64,000 nucleotides of DNA, from contig JBGSIC010000021.1 of assembly GCA_041751875.1 (NCBI GenBank), positions 62,001 to 126,000 on the forward strand, written 5' to 3'. The notes under the pieces are model-generated. The model did no database searches. It was not told the origin of the DNA and was given only the letters and a program-made list of their open reading frames with translations. The translations under genes and the position numbers were made by a program. The stretch is from JBGSIC01 sp041751875. Its GTDB lineage: Bacteria > Bdellovibrionota > FAC87 > UBA2466 > JACKAF01. Positions 26,951-35,231 of this stretch are shown piece by piece; position 1 is the first letter of the stretch, and the number at the start of each line of letters is the position of its first letter.

Positions 26951-27481
26951 AGGAACCCCGCTTTCGACTTCAGGAAGGTTTTTACTCTTCCCTACGTACT
27001 ATTTTCGAATCAGCTCTAAATTGTTTTCGAACTACTGCCTAACCATCCCCCGGCGATCGCCAATACAAGGTGAATACAAAGACTAATGGTGTTTGAACGA
27101 ATGCTACGACTCAAGTGTGCAAACACTGTTCCAAACCCGACTCCGTGCCCGTTTTTCGTCACCACCCCCCGCATTCACTTGGGAATCAGGAGGTGACTTT
27201 GTCAGAATGTTCGACAGGGTGTTTTAAGCACACCAACAGTGCGCGGTGAGATCGTTGCGCAATTTTTATTTTGAGAGGGTTGGGTTTGTTTGTTGGTTTT
27301 TTACACACTTTTTATCGCTGCCCACTGCAGCGAGCACATACTCGCAATTTAAAACTTCGAAACCTACTAGGTATTTTATTCACAATAGAATTCCTTACCG
27401 TATACCGGTTGGACTCATCTAAGATGGTTGGTTTATGGTCGTATTGCCGGCTTCGGCAAACTCCATATGACCGGTGGCCAA
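26951..27481. other. Divergent intergenic region between two exported-protein genes
   Basis: About 530 bases holding the promoters of both flanking genes. The half near the HExxH gene is AT-rich. A small hairpin (TTGCCG-GCTT-CGGCAA, 27444-27459) lies 23 bases before the start at 27482 and could affect its translation. I see no gene or known RNA. Confidence 0.4.
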
Positions 27482-28957
27482 ATGTCGAAAAGAAAAAAGT
27501 GGACCTTTGCTTCATTTATTCTACTAGTAGCGTGGTCATCTACAGCGCTCTGTCATACGACGTGCGCCCAGGCGCTCTCCGCTTTAAAACGGGATTACCT
27601 ATCTGTGGGACATGGCGAAACTGGCGGGGGTTCTGGCACAAACGCCGAAGCGAAACGTGACTTCATCAATTCCACCGGTTTAATGAATCCTCGAGTTCTA
27701 GCTCTTACCCGCGAGACTCCGATTGATGAGTTCCGCCAGGTAACGTCCGAAATTGATGAAAAAGCAGAAACTTGGCTAAACCAAAATGGTGTGCGCACCT
27801 TGCCAGTGTCCTTCGAAGATGGAAAAAAGGGAGTTCAGATTCTACCCCTTGCTGGCGCCTCAGAATTGAATGATTTTGCCCTAAAGCAAATGAGGGTGAA
27901 CGATCAACTGGTCGTCTATAGCGCTGAACAACAGCTAAGACTAGCAGCGACAGCATCATACCGTTTCAGCGATCATACAACGTTCTTGGCAAACGATGAA
28001 ATTGCGAACCTAAAGCCAGAAAACTTTGCTCATCACGAGGGTAGGCATGCAAACTTTGGCAAACGCATCCTGGAAAATAATCCAAGCCCCTTCTCGCTCG
28101 TTGTGAGTAGAAAGTCAGTTGAAGCTAATCCTGTCTCTGCTCTCAAAGGCTATGAAGGCATCATTACACTGGAAGAAGTTCACAACTACGCATTTGACTT
28201 AGCAAGAAGTGCTTCTACGCTGACTGATGATATTAAACGGGGTGCATCTGAAGCCGGAAAGTTGCGACTTAAAAAAGCTATGCTGGTGCACGAGGCTCAA
28301 AGTGCCCAGCTCGCCAATGAAGCTGCTCAGAAATGGATACAAACTAGTCTCGACTACCTTAGAGATGGAGAAAACCCCGTTGAGTTTCACACGGAAAAGG
28401 TTTCCCAGCCAGGTCGAGATTTGATCGAAGTTGCGTACCTAAATTGGGAGCAAGGGGGCATTGAGTTTCTCATCCCGTTAGGACGCAAGCCGGAGGCAAA
28501 GCGCCTTACTTTGAGCCGAAACAAAGCAATCAAAAAGCTTGAGTCGCTTCAAAAAGGCACCGCCCAACTCAATCAGATTTATGCAGCACTCCAAAAAGAG
28601 ATAGAGGAATTCGAGCCACCTTATGGACCAACCAACCCCAAATCTACCCAACAATATCTTTCCCAATTGAGAAGGGGTGAAGGGATTGACGTACAGAACT
28701 TCCCAGTGGGAGATGAAAATTCTTTAACTTTTATCACGGTGGAAGTTAACGGAGTACCCCGGCAGATTTCGTCGGACGTGTACGAAGGCGAGCCACTCGC
28801 AAGGAATCAAGCTATCGAATTAGCCATTAAGCAGCTTCAAAAAGAAGAAGCAGAGATTTTTAAGCGGGCGGCTGAAGATCAGGCAAGCGCACTCAAGATC
28901 CTACAAATAAATCGCTTAGCCAGGCGCGCGCGAACGATTGTTCAAAACGTAGAGTAG
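27482..28957 (+). CDS. Exported putative zinc metallopeptidase-like protein (HEGRH)
   Basis: I chose ATG 27482, since it gives a signal peptide (basic K-R-K-K-W then F-I-L-L-V-A-W-S-S-T-A-L-C); the frame itself is open from 27428. The 491-residue protein contains H185-E-G-R-H189, an HExxH zinc-binding and catalytic motif. About 45 residues later L-E-E-V-H-N-Y-A could supply the third ligand, as in gluzincins. The C-terminal half (from ~residue 240) is helical and charged with coiled-coil character. The motif is inference from pattern only, and the substrate is unknown. It is monocistronic and followed 151 bases later by the aminophenol operon. Confidence 0.6.
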   Translation: MSKRKKWTFASFILLVAWSSTALCHTTCAQALSALKRDYLSVGHGETGGGSGTNAEAKRDFINSTGLMNPRVLALTRETPIDEFRQVTSEIDEKAETWLNQNGVRTLPVSFEDGKKGVQILPLAGASELNDFALKQMRVNDQLVVYSAEQQLRLAATASYRFSDHTTFLANDEIANLKPENFAHHEGRHANFGKRILENNPSPFSLVVSRKSVEANPVSALKGYEGIITLEEVHNYAFDLARSASTLTDDIKRGASEAGKLRLKKAMLVHEAQSAQLANEAAQKWIQTSLDYLRDGENPVEFHTEKVSQPGRDLIEVAYLNWEQGGIEFLIPLGRKPEAKRLTLSRNKAIKKLESLQKGTAQLNQIYAALQKEIEEFEPPYGPTNPKSTQQYLSQLRRGEGIDVQNFPVGDENSLTFITVEVNGVPRQISSDVYEGEPLARNQAIELAIKQLQKEEAEIFKRAAEDQASALKILQINRLARRARTIVQNVE

Positions 28958-29108
28958 CCCGCCACTGCTAATAGGTTCTTGTACTTCCGTTATAGCTACT
29001 GGTTGAAATGATAGGCAGCCCGGGTTCAAAGGAATCTCGCGGTTTATGCTGGGCGTCATGACAAGCGCCGTCCTCCAGACCGATTATCGGCTCCCAACAG
29101 GAGCCCAA

Positions 29109-30002
29109 ATGCACGGTGGAAGGATTGTGGCGGGGTTTATCGCCCCTCACCCGCCTCATTTAGTTTACGGAGAAAACCCGCCCCAAAACCGTGTTCAGTC
29201 ACAAGGCGGATGGGAACCTCTGCGCTGGGCATACCAGCACTGCCGCGATTCCATCGGGCGCCTTAAACCCGATGTGATCCTGGTGCATAGTCCGCACTGG
29301 ATGACGGTGGTCGGACATCATTTTGCGTGTGTTCCCACCCTCAAAGGCCGTTCGGTTGATCCTATTTTCCCCCATCTTTTTCAATATGACTTTGAAATGA
29401 AGGTCGATACGGGGTTAGCGGAACTTTGCGCGGAAGAAGCGCGCAAGGACGGGCTCACTTCAAAGCTCATGACGAACCCCAAATTTCGGGTGGATTACGG
29501 CACAATCGTTTCTCTCCACATGCTCAATCCAAAGTGGGATATTCCGGTATTGCCCATCTCAGCGAATAATTCCCCCTATGCGTTTGCCGATAGTGTGGGC
29601 CAAGACGAAATGATCCGATTAGGAAGGGCAACAGCGCGGGCGATTGAACGACGCGGGGTCCGTGCCGTACTCGTAGCGAGCAATACTCTTTCTCATTTGC
29701 ATTTTAGCCAAGAGCCCGAGCTTCCCGAGGACATGAGCCAAGAACATATTCAAAGTCACAAGCAATACCGATGGGACATGCGCGTAATCGAGATGCTTCG
29801 CCGAGGAGAATGGGAAACCTTTTCTCAACTTTTTCCCCAGTACGTAGAAGAAACGTTTGCGGAAATTAAATCCGGAGGCCTCATGTGGATGGCTTCCGCG
29901 ATGGGCTTTCCCAAACAAGAAGCTAAAGTCCATGGCTACGGCACTGTGATTGGGACAGGCAATGTCGTGATGGAGTGGGATTTGTCGGAGGCACAAACGT
30001 GA
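29109..30002 (+). CDS. amnB: 2-aminophenol 1,6-dioxygenase, catalytic beta subunit (AmnB-like)
   Basis: This is a LigB/DODA-type extradiol dioxygenase that opens the aromatic ring next to the amino or hydroxyl carbon using Fe(II). I chose ATG 29109: AGGAG lies five bases upstream, and the conserved start G-x-I-V-A-G-F-I-A-P-H-P-P-H follows. The longer frame from 29046 adds 21 unrelated residues. Iron ligands visible are H14 in A-P-H-P-P-H, H63 in H-S-P-H-W and E252 in A-E-I-K-S-G. The segments Y-G-E-N-P-P-Q-N and V-D-P-I-F-P are, from my knowledge, typical of AmnB/CnbCb, more than of protocatechuate LigB. A four-base overlap joins it to amnA. The natural substrate could be 2-aminophenol or a substituted relative. 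Confidence 0.85.
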   Translation: MHGGRIVAGFIAPHPPHLVYGENPPQNRVQSQGGWEPLRWAYQHCRDSIGRLKPDVILVHSPHWMTVVGHHFACVPTLKGRSVDPIFPHLFQYDFEMKVDTGLAELCAEEARKDGLTSKLMTNPKFRVDYGTIVSLHMLNPKWDIPVLPISANNSPYAFADSVGQDEMIRLGRATARAIERRGVRAVLVASNTLSHLHFSQEPELPEDMSQEHIQSHKQYRWDMRVIEMLRRGEWETFSQLFPQYVEETFAEIKSGGLMWMASAMGFPKQEAKVHGYGTVIGTGNVVMEWDLSEAQT

Positions 30003-30820
30003 GCGTCTACTACACGTTCGTTCCTGGCCTTCCCCACCTTTTACAAAAAAGCAGGGGCCCGTCTTGGGAAAGACTGGCGTCCGGCTATGAGCAAGTTGCA
30101 AAGGACCTCGCGGCATCAAAACCGGATATTCTATGCCTCTATAGCTCGCAATGGCTATCGGTGTTGGGAACTTCTTTTCAGTGTCACCCTCAACCGCAAG
30201 GGTTGCATGTCGATGAGAACTGGTACGACTTTGAAAACCTGCCCTATGATTTTAAGACGGATTCTGTTCTTGCGGAGAAAATGGCCATAGCCGTGAAAGA
30301 AAAGGGACTGCCTACGAAGACCGTTTCCTTTGAATCGTTTCCCATTGATACCGGTTCATTGGTCGCCCTGCGCTTTTTAAATACCAAACTCAATTTGCCA
30401 GTGGTCATTGTCTCTTCGTGGGCCTACGCCAACGCGGAGGCCTCATATACCATTGGACGCCTCATGCGAGAAACAAGCGACGCCGAAAACAAACGCGTCG
30501 CCTATATCGCGTGTTCCGCGCTCTCCCATCGCTTTTCTCCTTTTGAAGTCGATCCGCAACTCGACGCCGTTGCCCCCAAAGAAGAAGAATGGAATCAGCA
30601 AATGTTAAGGTCTTGGGAGCAAGGGGACCTCGCCGGAGCCGCCGAACTTTCCGCAGCCTTCACCAAGGAAGCAGGCGCTGATATGCAGTTCAACGCTTTT
30701 CACTGGCTGCGTGGTGTTCTGGGAGAAGGTTCTGTGCGCACGCGCGTACATGCCTATGGACCCATCTGGGGAACAGGGGCAGCCGTCGTCGAGTTTAAAC
30801 CAGAAGGAGTAAGCGTATGA
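29999..30820 (+). CDS. amnA: 2-aminophenol 1,6-dioxygenase, alpha subunit (AmnA-like)
   Basis: GTG 29999 overlaps the amnB stop (GTGA) and matches the family N terminus; ATG 29975 would add eight residues. The 273-residue protein shares the LigB fold but has lost iron ligands: where the beta subunit has H-S-P-H-W this one has Y-S-S-Q-W. That loss identifies it as the non-catalytic structural subunit of the alpha2beta2 enzyme. The segment G-L-H-V-D-E-N-W-Y is a recognisable AmnA/CnbCa feature. The stop overlaps the start of the deaminase gene (ATGA), so all first genes are translationally coupled. Confidence 0.82.
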   Translation: MSVYYTFVPGLPHLLQKSRGPSWERLASGYEQVAKDLAASKPDILCLYSSQWLSVLGTSFQCHPQPQGLHVDENWYDFENLPYDFKTDSVLAEKMAIAVKEKGLPTKTVSFESFPIDTGSLVALRFLNTKLNLPVVIVSSWAYANAEASYTIGRLMRETSDAENKRVAYIACSALSHRFSPFEVDPQLDAVAPKEEEWNQQMLRSWEQGDLAGAAELSAAFTKEAGADMQFNAFHWLRGVLGEGSVRTRVHAYGPIWGTGAAVVEFKPEGVSV

Positions 30821-31239
30821 ATGAACTCATAGCGTACCAATCCTCACGTGCGCCAAAAGCACTAGGAAATTATACCCACGCCATGGAAGTAAACGGATTT
30901 CTCTTCGTCTGTGGTATGGGACCTCGGGATCCCAAGACGAATCAAGTTCCCGGTCTTACGCTAGGAGAAAACGGCGAAATTCTTGAGTACGATATCCGAC
31001 TAGAAACCATTCGCACATTGGAAAATATCAAAGTGGTGTTAGAGGATGCCGGGAGCGATATGAATCATGTTGTAGAAATGAATGTTTTTCTACGCGATAT
31101 GAAAGACTTTCAGGCGATGAACGAAGTCTACAACGAGTATTTTCACTCTCATCAGCCGGTGCGCACGACATTGGGTGTGGTAGCGTTACCGGGCCCAATT
31201 AGCGTTGAAATAAAAGCCGTCGCTGTTCGCAAGGAATAA
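30817..31239 (+). CDS. amnD: 2-aminomuconate deaminase, RidA family (AmnD-like)
   Basis: This is a 140-residue RidA/YjgF family protein. In the aminophenol pathway this family supplies 2-aminomuconate deaminase, which releases ammonia and gives 4-oxalocrotonate. Family residues include R116 in P-V-R-T-T-L and E131 in V-E-I-K-A-V-A, the arginine and glutamate that define the deaminase pocket. RidA members otherwise hydrolyse reactive enamines, so the specific call depends on its place between the dioxygenase and the semialdehyde dehydrogenase. The ATG overlaps the amnA stop, and the stop overlaps the next start by one base (TAATG). Confidence 0.78.
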   Translation: MNELIAYQSSRAPKALGNYTHAMEVNGFLFVCGMGPRDPKTNQVPGLTLGENGEILEYDIRLETIRTLENIKVVLEDAGSDMNHVVEMNVFLRDMKDFQAMNEVYNEYFHSHQPVRTTLGVVALPGPISVEIKAVAVRKE

Positions 31240-32765
31240 TGAAACAGGAATACGCCTCATTAGAAGAAAGCTTGCGTTCTGGGAACGACGTTACGGTTCC
31301 CCCTTTTCTGCAAAATTGGTTAAATCAACCCAAGAAGAATTTGTGTGGCGATACCTTTGTAGAAGGAAAAGAAAGCTTCTCTTCGATTAATCCCGCAACG
31401 GGGGAAGAGCTCGCCACTCTTTTTCTTGCTGGAAAAAAGGAAGTGGACTTAGCAGTAGCCGCTGCCAAGACAGCCTTTGAGACAGGAAGCTGGGCACAAT
31501 CCGGCCTCGAACATCGCGCGTCTGTTCTTCGTCGGATTGGGGATCTTCTCCTAGAACATAAAGCCCCTCTCGCCCTCTTGGAATCGCTCGACACGGGAAA
31601 ACCCATTCGCGAAAGTCTTGAGGGTGATATTCCCCGGGCCGCGCGCAACTTTCATTTCTTTGCCGATTTTGCTTTGCAGGAAAAGCTGCCCAGCTTTCCC
31701 ACGGAAGACGCGCTTCATTCAGCGTACCGAGAGCCTGTGGGCGTGGTGGCGCTTGTAACTCCTTGGAATTTACCTCTGTATCTGGAGAGCTGGAAACTTG
31801 CTCCCTGCTTACTCATGGGAAACAGCTGCGTCCTTAAACCCTCTGAGTGCACGCCACTGACGGCGGCGTACTTCGCCGAGATTATTTTGGCGCAGGTTGA
31901 TTTGCCCCCCGGTGTATTTAATCTTGTCCAAGGTTTTGGGGAAAACTCCACCGGTGAGTTTTTGGTCAGTCATCCCGACGTGAACGCTATCTCCTTTACG
32001 GGCGAAACGCGCACGGGACAAGCGATTATGAAAAGCGCTGCTAGCGGACCCGCACGCGTCTCGTTTGAACTTGGCGGGAAGGGGGCCAGTATCGTTTTCG
32101 CTGACGCAGACCTGGAAAAAGCGCTCGAGGGTTCTCTTCAAGCCGCTTTCCGCAACCAAGGCGAAATCTGCCTAGCCTGTCCACGTCTCTATATAGAGAA
32201 GTCGATTTACGCAGAGTTTGCAGAAAAGTTTGCCCTCCGTGCGAAAGCGCTTCGCGTGGGTAATCCCCTTAATTTTGGCACCCAAATGGGTGCACTCATT
32301 AGTCGAGAACACTATGAGAAGGTAACGGGCTTTCTGAGTACAGTGGAAAGCCCCGCGCGTATCACCTGTGGCGGAAAGCGCCCCGAAGGCCTTTCGGAGG
32401 GAAATTTCCTGGAACCGACCGTACTGGAAGGTGTTCCTGAAGATCATCCCGTGACTCAGAAAGAGATTTTTGGTCCGGTAGTTTCTCTTTATCCTTTCGA
32501 GACCGAGCAAGAAGTGATCGGCGCGGTAAACTCTACTCCTTATGGTTTATCCGCTAGTCTTTGGACCGGAGATCCGAAAAGAGTCGGGCGGCTTACCCCC
32601 CAACTTCGCGTTGGGTTGCTTTGGGTCAATTGTTGGTTTGTGCGAGACTTACGCGTCCCCTTTGGCGGACAGAAGAAAAGTGGTTTAGGCCGTGAAGGAG
32701 GCCATCACAGTTTAGATTTTTATAGTGAATGGAAGAGTGTATGCATCAAACAGCCTGTAACTTAA
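31239..32765 (+). CDS. amnC: 2-aminomuconic 6-semialdehyde dehydrogenase (AmnC-like, ALDH family)
   Basis: This is an NAD-dependent aldehyde dehydrogenase of 508 residues that oxidises the ring-cleavage product to 2-aminomuconate. The catalytic cysteine is C311 in N-Q-G-E-I-C-L-A, and the general base is E277 in F-E-L-G-G-K. N-P-A-T-G-E-E and T-P-W-N-L-P-L are the usual cofactor-site stretches. It belongs to the hydroxymuconic/aminomuconic semialdehyde dehydrogenase branch rather than betaine aldehyde dehydrogenase, judged by context and overall pattern. It begins on the last base of the deaminase stop codon. The next start lies 25 bases before its stop, so coupling continues. Confidence 0.85.
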   Translation: MKQEYASLEESLRSGNDVTVPPFLQNWLNQPKKNLCGDTFVEGKESFSSINPATGEELATLFLAGKKEVDLAVAAAKTAFETGSWAQSGLEHRASVLRRIGDLLLEHKAPLALLESLDTGKPIRESLEGDIPRAARNFHFFADFALQEKLPSFPTEDALHSAYREPVGVVALVTPWNLPLYLESWKLAPCLLMGNSCVLKPSECTPLTAAYFAEIILAQVDLPPGVFNLVQGFGENSTGEFLVSHPDVNAISFTGETRTGQAIMKSAASGPARVSFELGGKGASIVFADADLEKALEGSLQAAFRNQGEICLACPRLYIEKSIYAEFAEKFALRAKALRVGNPLNFGTQMGALISREHYEKVTGFLSTVESPARITCGGKRPEGLSEGNFLEPTVLEGVPEDHPVTQKEIFGPVVSLYPFETEQEVIGAVNSTPYGLSASLWTGDPKRVGRLTPQLRVGLLWVNCWFVRDLRVPFGGQKKSGLGREGGHHSLDFYSEWKSVCIKQPVT

Positions 32766-33544
32766 ACGAAAGTGCCCTAATCCAGTACGCCGATCGCCTC
32801 TGGAAAGCCGAACAGACGCGGGTACCCATTTTGAATTTTAAGAAATCTGGGTGTACGGCCAATCTAGCCGACGCCTACGCCATTCAGGAAATCAACGCCC
32901 GAAGACGACTCGCAAAGGGGGAGAAATTGTTGGGCTACAAAATCGGACTTACTTCCCTTAAAGCCCGCACCCAGCTTAATCTTCATGAACCGGATTATGG
33001 GCATTTGTTTCATACAATGGAAATTCAAAACGGACAGCTCAACTTGCGAGACCTTATTCAGCCTAAGATTGAAGGAGAAATTGCCTTCATCATGAAAAAA
33101 GCTCTCAAAGGTCCCGGTGTCACACGCGCCAGCGCGCTTGAGGCAACCGATCATGTGCGAGCTTCAATGGAGATAGTAGATACGCGCATCGAAAAATGGG
33201 AAATTGCCGGGGAAGACACGATTGCCGATAACGGCTCATCCGCACGCTTTGTTTTAGGAGACAAGAAGGTCACTCCTCAGGATTTAGACTTTCAATTTAT
33301 GGGAATGAATCTCCTTCGCAATGGGGAAGTCTTGGTGACAGGAAGTGGGGCAGCCGTGATGGGAGATCCGCTGGAAGCGGTGGCTTTCTTAGCTAATGAA
33401 CTGGGTAAGCACGGCAAAACTCTGGAAGCCGGCTCGGTAGTGCTCTCGGGATCGCTTTCCACGATGCTCCCTTTAAAAGAATCAGGAAAGTTTGATTGCG
33501 ATTTTAAGAATTTGGGTAGAGTTTCTTTAACGGTGAATTCATGA
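32741..33544 (+). CDS. amnF: 2-oxopent-4-enoate hydratase (AmnF/DmpE-like)
   Basis: This member of the fumarylacetoacetate-type hydratase/decarboxylase family adds water to 2-oxopent-4-enoate to give 4-hydroxy-2-oxovalerate. I chose ATG 32741 (GGAAGAG just upstream) over 32729. The sequence features I-Q-P-K-I-E-G-E-I-A-F, G-P-G-V-T, D-T-I-A-D-N and V-L-S-G-S-L match the hydratase branch (DmpE) more than the decarboxylase branch. The metal-binding acidic residues E-G-E are present. The homologous decarboxylase follows with an ATGA overlap; the two enzymes normally form a complex. Confidence 0.8.
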   Translation: MHQTACNLNESALIQYADRLWKAEQTRVPILNFKKSGCTANLADAYAIQEINARRRLAKGEKLLGYKIGLTSLKARTQLNLHEPDYGHLFHTMEIQNGQLNLRDLIQPKIEGEIAFIMKKALKGPGVTRASALEATDHVRASMEIVDTRIEKWEIAGEDTIADNGSSARFVLGDKKVTPQDLDFQFMGMNLLRNGEVLVTGSGAAVMGDPLEAVAFLANELGKHGKTLEAGSVVLSGSLSTMLPLKESGKFDCDFKNLGRVSLTVNS

Positions 33545-34311
33545 ATCTAGAGGCTATCGCAGAAAAATTGACCAAAGCAAAAAACGAGCGAAAGCCCATT
33601 TTGCCTTTCACCCAGCAGGACGACGCGTTTTGCTTGGCGGACGGTTACGCGGTTCAAGACAACCTACTCGACCAAGCTCTGGGGTGCGGCGAGAAACTCT
33701 TTGGGTTCAAAATGGGCCTGACGAGTAAAGCCAAACAAGCAGACGTGGGAGTCTCCGAACCCATTTCGGGCTTTTTGTTGGAGAGTATGAGCCTGCCCAA
33801 TAAGGTAGCCCTTCAGCGAACAGAATTCATTCACCCACGCGCAGAACCTGAAATCGCGGTAATACTCGGAAATGATTTGAGCGGCGCCAAACTTTCTTTA
33901 GAAAAAGTGGCGAGTAGCATCGCGGCTTTATGTCTGGCGGTTGAGATTCTCGATAGTCGGTTTATCGATTTCAAGTTTCAGCTTCCCGATGTGGTGGCCG
34001 ACAATACTTCGGCAGCGCGCTTTATTTTAGGGAAGGTCGATCGAAAGGTTTACTGGAAGGACCTCCCCACGGAAGGAATCCTTGTGAGAAAAAATGGCGT
34101 CATTTTGGAAACCGGTACACCAGGGGCTGTTCTGGGTAACCCGTTGCAAGCGGTCGCCGACCTGGCTGAGGCTATGACGAAAAAAGGTTCGCGCCTTAAA
34201 AAGGGCCAAATGATTCTCACGGGCGGCGCCACCGCGAGCGTTCCTCTTAATGTGGGCGATCAACTTGAGTTTTCGTGGGCTTATGAAAAATTGGAATTTA
34301 ACGTCATCTAG
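33541..34311 (+). CDS. amnE: 4-oxalocrotonate decarboxylase (AmnE/DmpH-like)
   Basis: This paralogue of the preceding hydratase decarboxylates 4-oxalocrotonate to 2-oxopent-4-enoate. The pieces K-M-G-L-T-S-K-A-K, P-I-S-G-F-L, E-I-L-D-S-R-F-I-D-F-K-F, V-V-A-D-N and L-T-G-G-A-T-A-S-V-P follow the DmpH branch. The 256-residue length is normal. It is out of the usual Pseudomonas order, as the hydratase comes first. The SDR gene begins 12 bases after its stop. A 4-oxalocrotonate tautomerase is not present here. Confidence 0.8.
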   Translation: MNLEAIAEKLTKAKNERKPILPFTQQDDAFCLADGYAVQDNLLDQALGCGEKLFGFKMGLTSKAKQADVGVSEPISGFLLESMSLPNKVALQRTEFIHPRAEPEIAVILGNDLSGAKLSLEKVASSIAALCLAVEILDSRFIDFKFQLPDVVADNTSAARFILGKVDRKVYWKDLPTEGILVRKNGVILETGTPGAVLGNPLQAVADLAEAMTKKGSRLKKGQMILTGGATASVPLNVGDQLEFSWAYEKLEFNVI

Positions 34312-34323
34312 GAAATATTAAAG

Positions 34324-35088
34324 ATGGATCTCAATCTAAAGAATAGAACCGCGTTAGTGACAGGCGGAAGCCAAGGCATTGGACTTGGAATCGCCCAGGC
34401 GCTTGCCGCAGAGGGCGCGCATGTCATTATAGCGAGCCGCAACGAGAATAACTTGGAGAGTGCGAGAGCCCAAATCTTCTCGCGCACACCCGGGGCGAAA
34501 GTCAGTACCCACAAACTCGACGTGTCTCAACCAAAAACCCTGCAAGAAGAAGCCGCCAAACTAGCCCGCGAATACAAAATCGATATTTTGGTCAACAACG
34601 TTGGCGGACCTCCCGCCGGCCCTATCTTAAGTTTAAAAGAAGAAGCGTGGGACCTCGGCTACGAAAGACTTCTGCGTAGTGTGATTACCCTTAGCCGCGT
34701 GCTAGTACACGGAATGCAGGAACGAGGGTGGGGAAGAATTCTGACCATTACCTCCACGGCGGCCAAAGAGATGATCGCCAATCTTCCGGTAAGCGCTACT
34801 TTCCGCGCTGGCTTAAGCGCTTGGGCAAAGGTGAGCGCAAAGGAACTGGGCCGATCGGGCGTTTTAGTGAATAATTTGCTGCCTGGACCCATCGCGACCG
34901 CCCGGCTTGATGAGCTCAAAATCAAAAGCCCGGACTTCTACAATTCGATGGAAAAAGAAACGGCCGTGGGACGCCTCGGCACACCCGATGAAATTGGGCG
35001 GGTGGCGGCTTTCTTGTGCTCGGACGCCAACTCCTTTATTACCGGAACCGACGTTTTGGTGGATGGCGGCTACACGAAGGCTCTCTAA
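34324..35088 (+). CDS. Atypical short-chain dehydrogenase/reductase, BKR-like
   Basis: This 254-residue Rossmann-fold SDR has the cofactor motif T-G-G-S-Q-G-I-G near the N terminus and N-N-V-G-G in place of the usual N-N-A-G. The catalytic Y-x-x-x-K is absent: the aligned segment reads S-A-T-F-R-A-G-L, so Tyr is replaced by Ser and Lys by Arg. The region V-N-N-L-L-P-G-P-I-A-T is normal. This fits a divergent SDR branch that lacks the tetrad; such proteins may act by another chemistry or bind ligand only. It closes the aminophenol operon, but I cannot name its reaction. Confidence 0.75.
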   Translation: MDLNLKNRTALVTGGSQGIGLGIAQALAAEGAHVIIASRNENNLESARAQIFSRTPGAKVSTHKLDVSQPKTLQEEAAKLAREYKIDILVNNVGGPPAGPILSLKEEAWDLGYERLLRSVITLSRVLVHGMQERGWGRILTITSTAAKEMIANLPVSATFRAGLSAWAKVSAKELGRSGVLVNNLLPGPIATARLDELKIKSPDFYNSMEKETAVGRLGTPDEIGRVAAFLCSDANSFITGTDVLVDGGYTKAL

Positions 35089-35219
35089 TATATAAGGAGC
35101 AACGTCCGGTTTAGGGTTTTTTCTGAGTTTCGGCCGTTTTTTGGGGTTTTTGAGGGATTCTAAGAGTTTTTCGCGGTTCTCCTACGCTATTACAACTTTT
35201 CCTTAATCCCGCTCTTTAG

Positions 35220-35225
35220 TATAAA
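35220..35225 (+). promoter_or_regulatory. Possible -10 box of leaderless diiron-protein gene
   Basis: TATAAA, five of six matches, ends six bases before the ATG at 35232, with no ribosome site in between, so transcription would begin at the start codon. The preceding ~130 bases are rich in T runs and hold no gene. This suggests its own promoter, separate from the upstream operon. Confidence 0.4.
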
Positions 35226-35231
35226 TGGACC

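Noticed and set aside
28960..29045. tRNA-like sequence (GGTTCAAAGG)
   Set aside because: Only a T-loop-like fragment is present; no cloverleaf can be drawn.
35089..35231. Ribosome-site-like AAGGAGCAACG and T runs after the SDR gene
   Set aside because: No reading frame follows the site, and no strong hairpin precedes the T runs, so neither a gene nor a terminator is supported.
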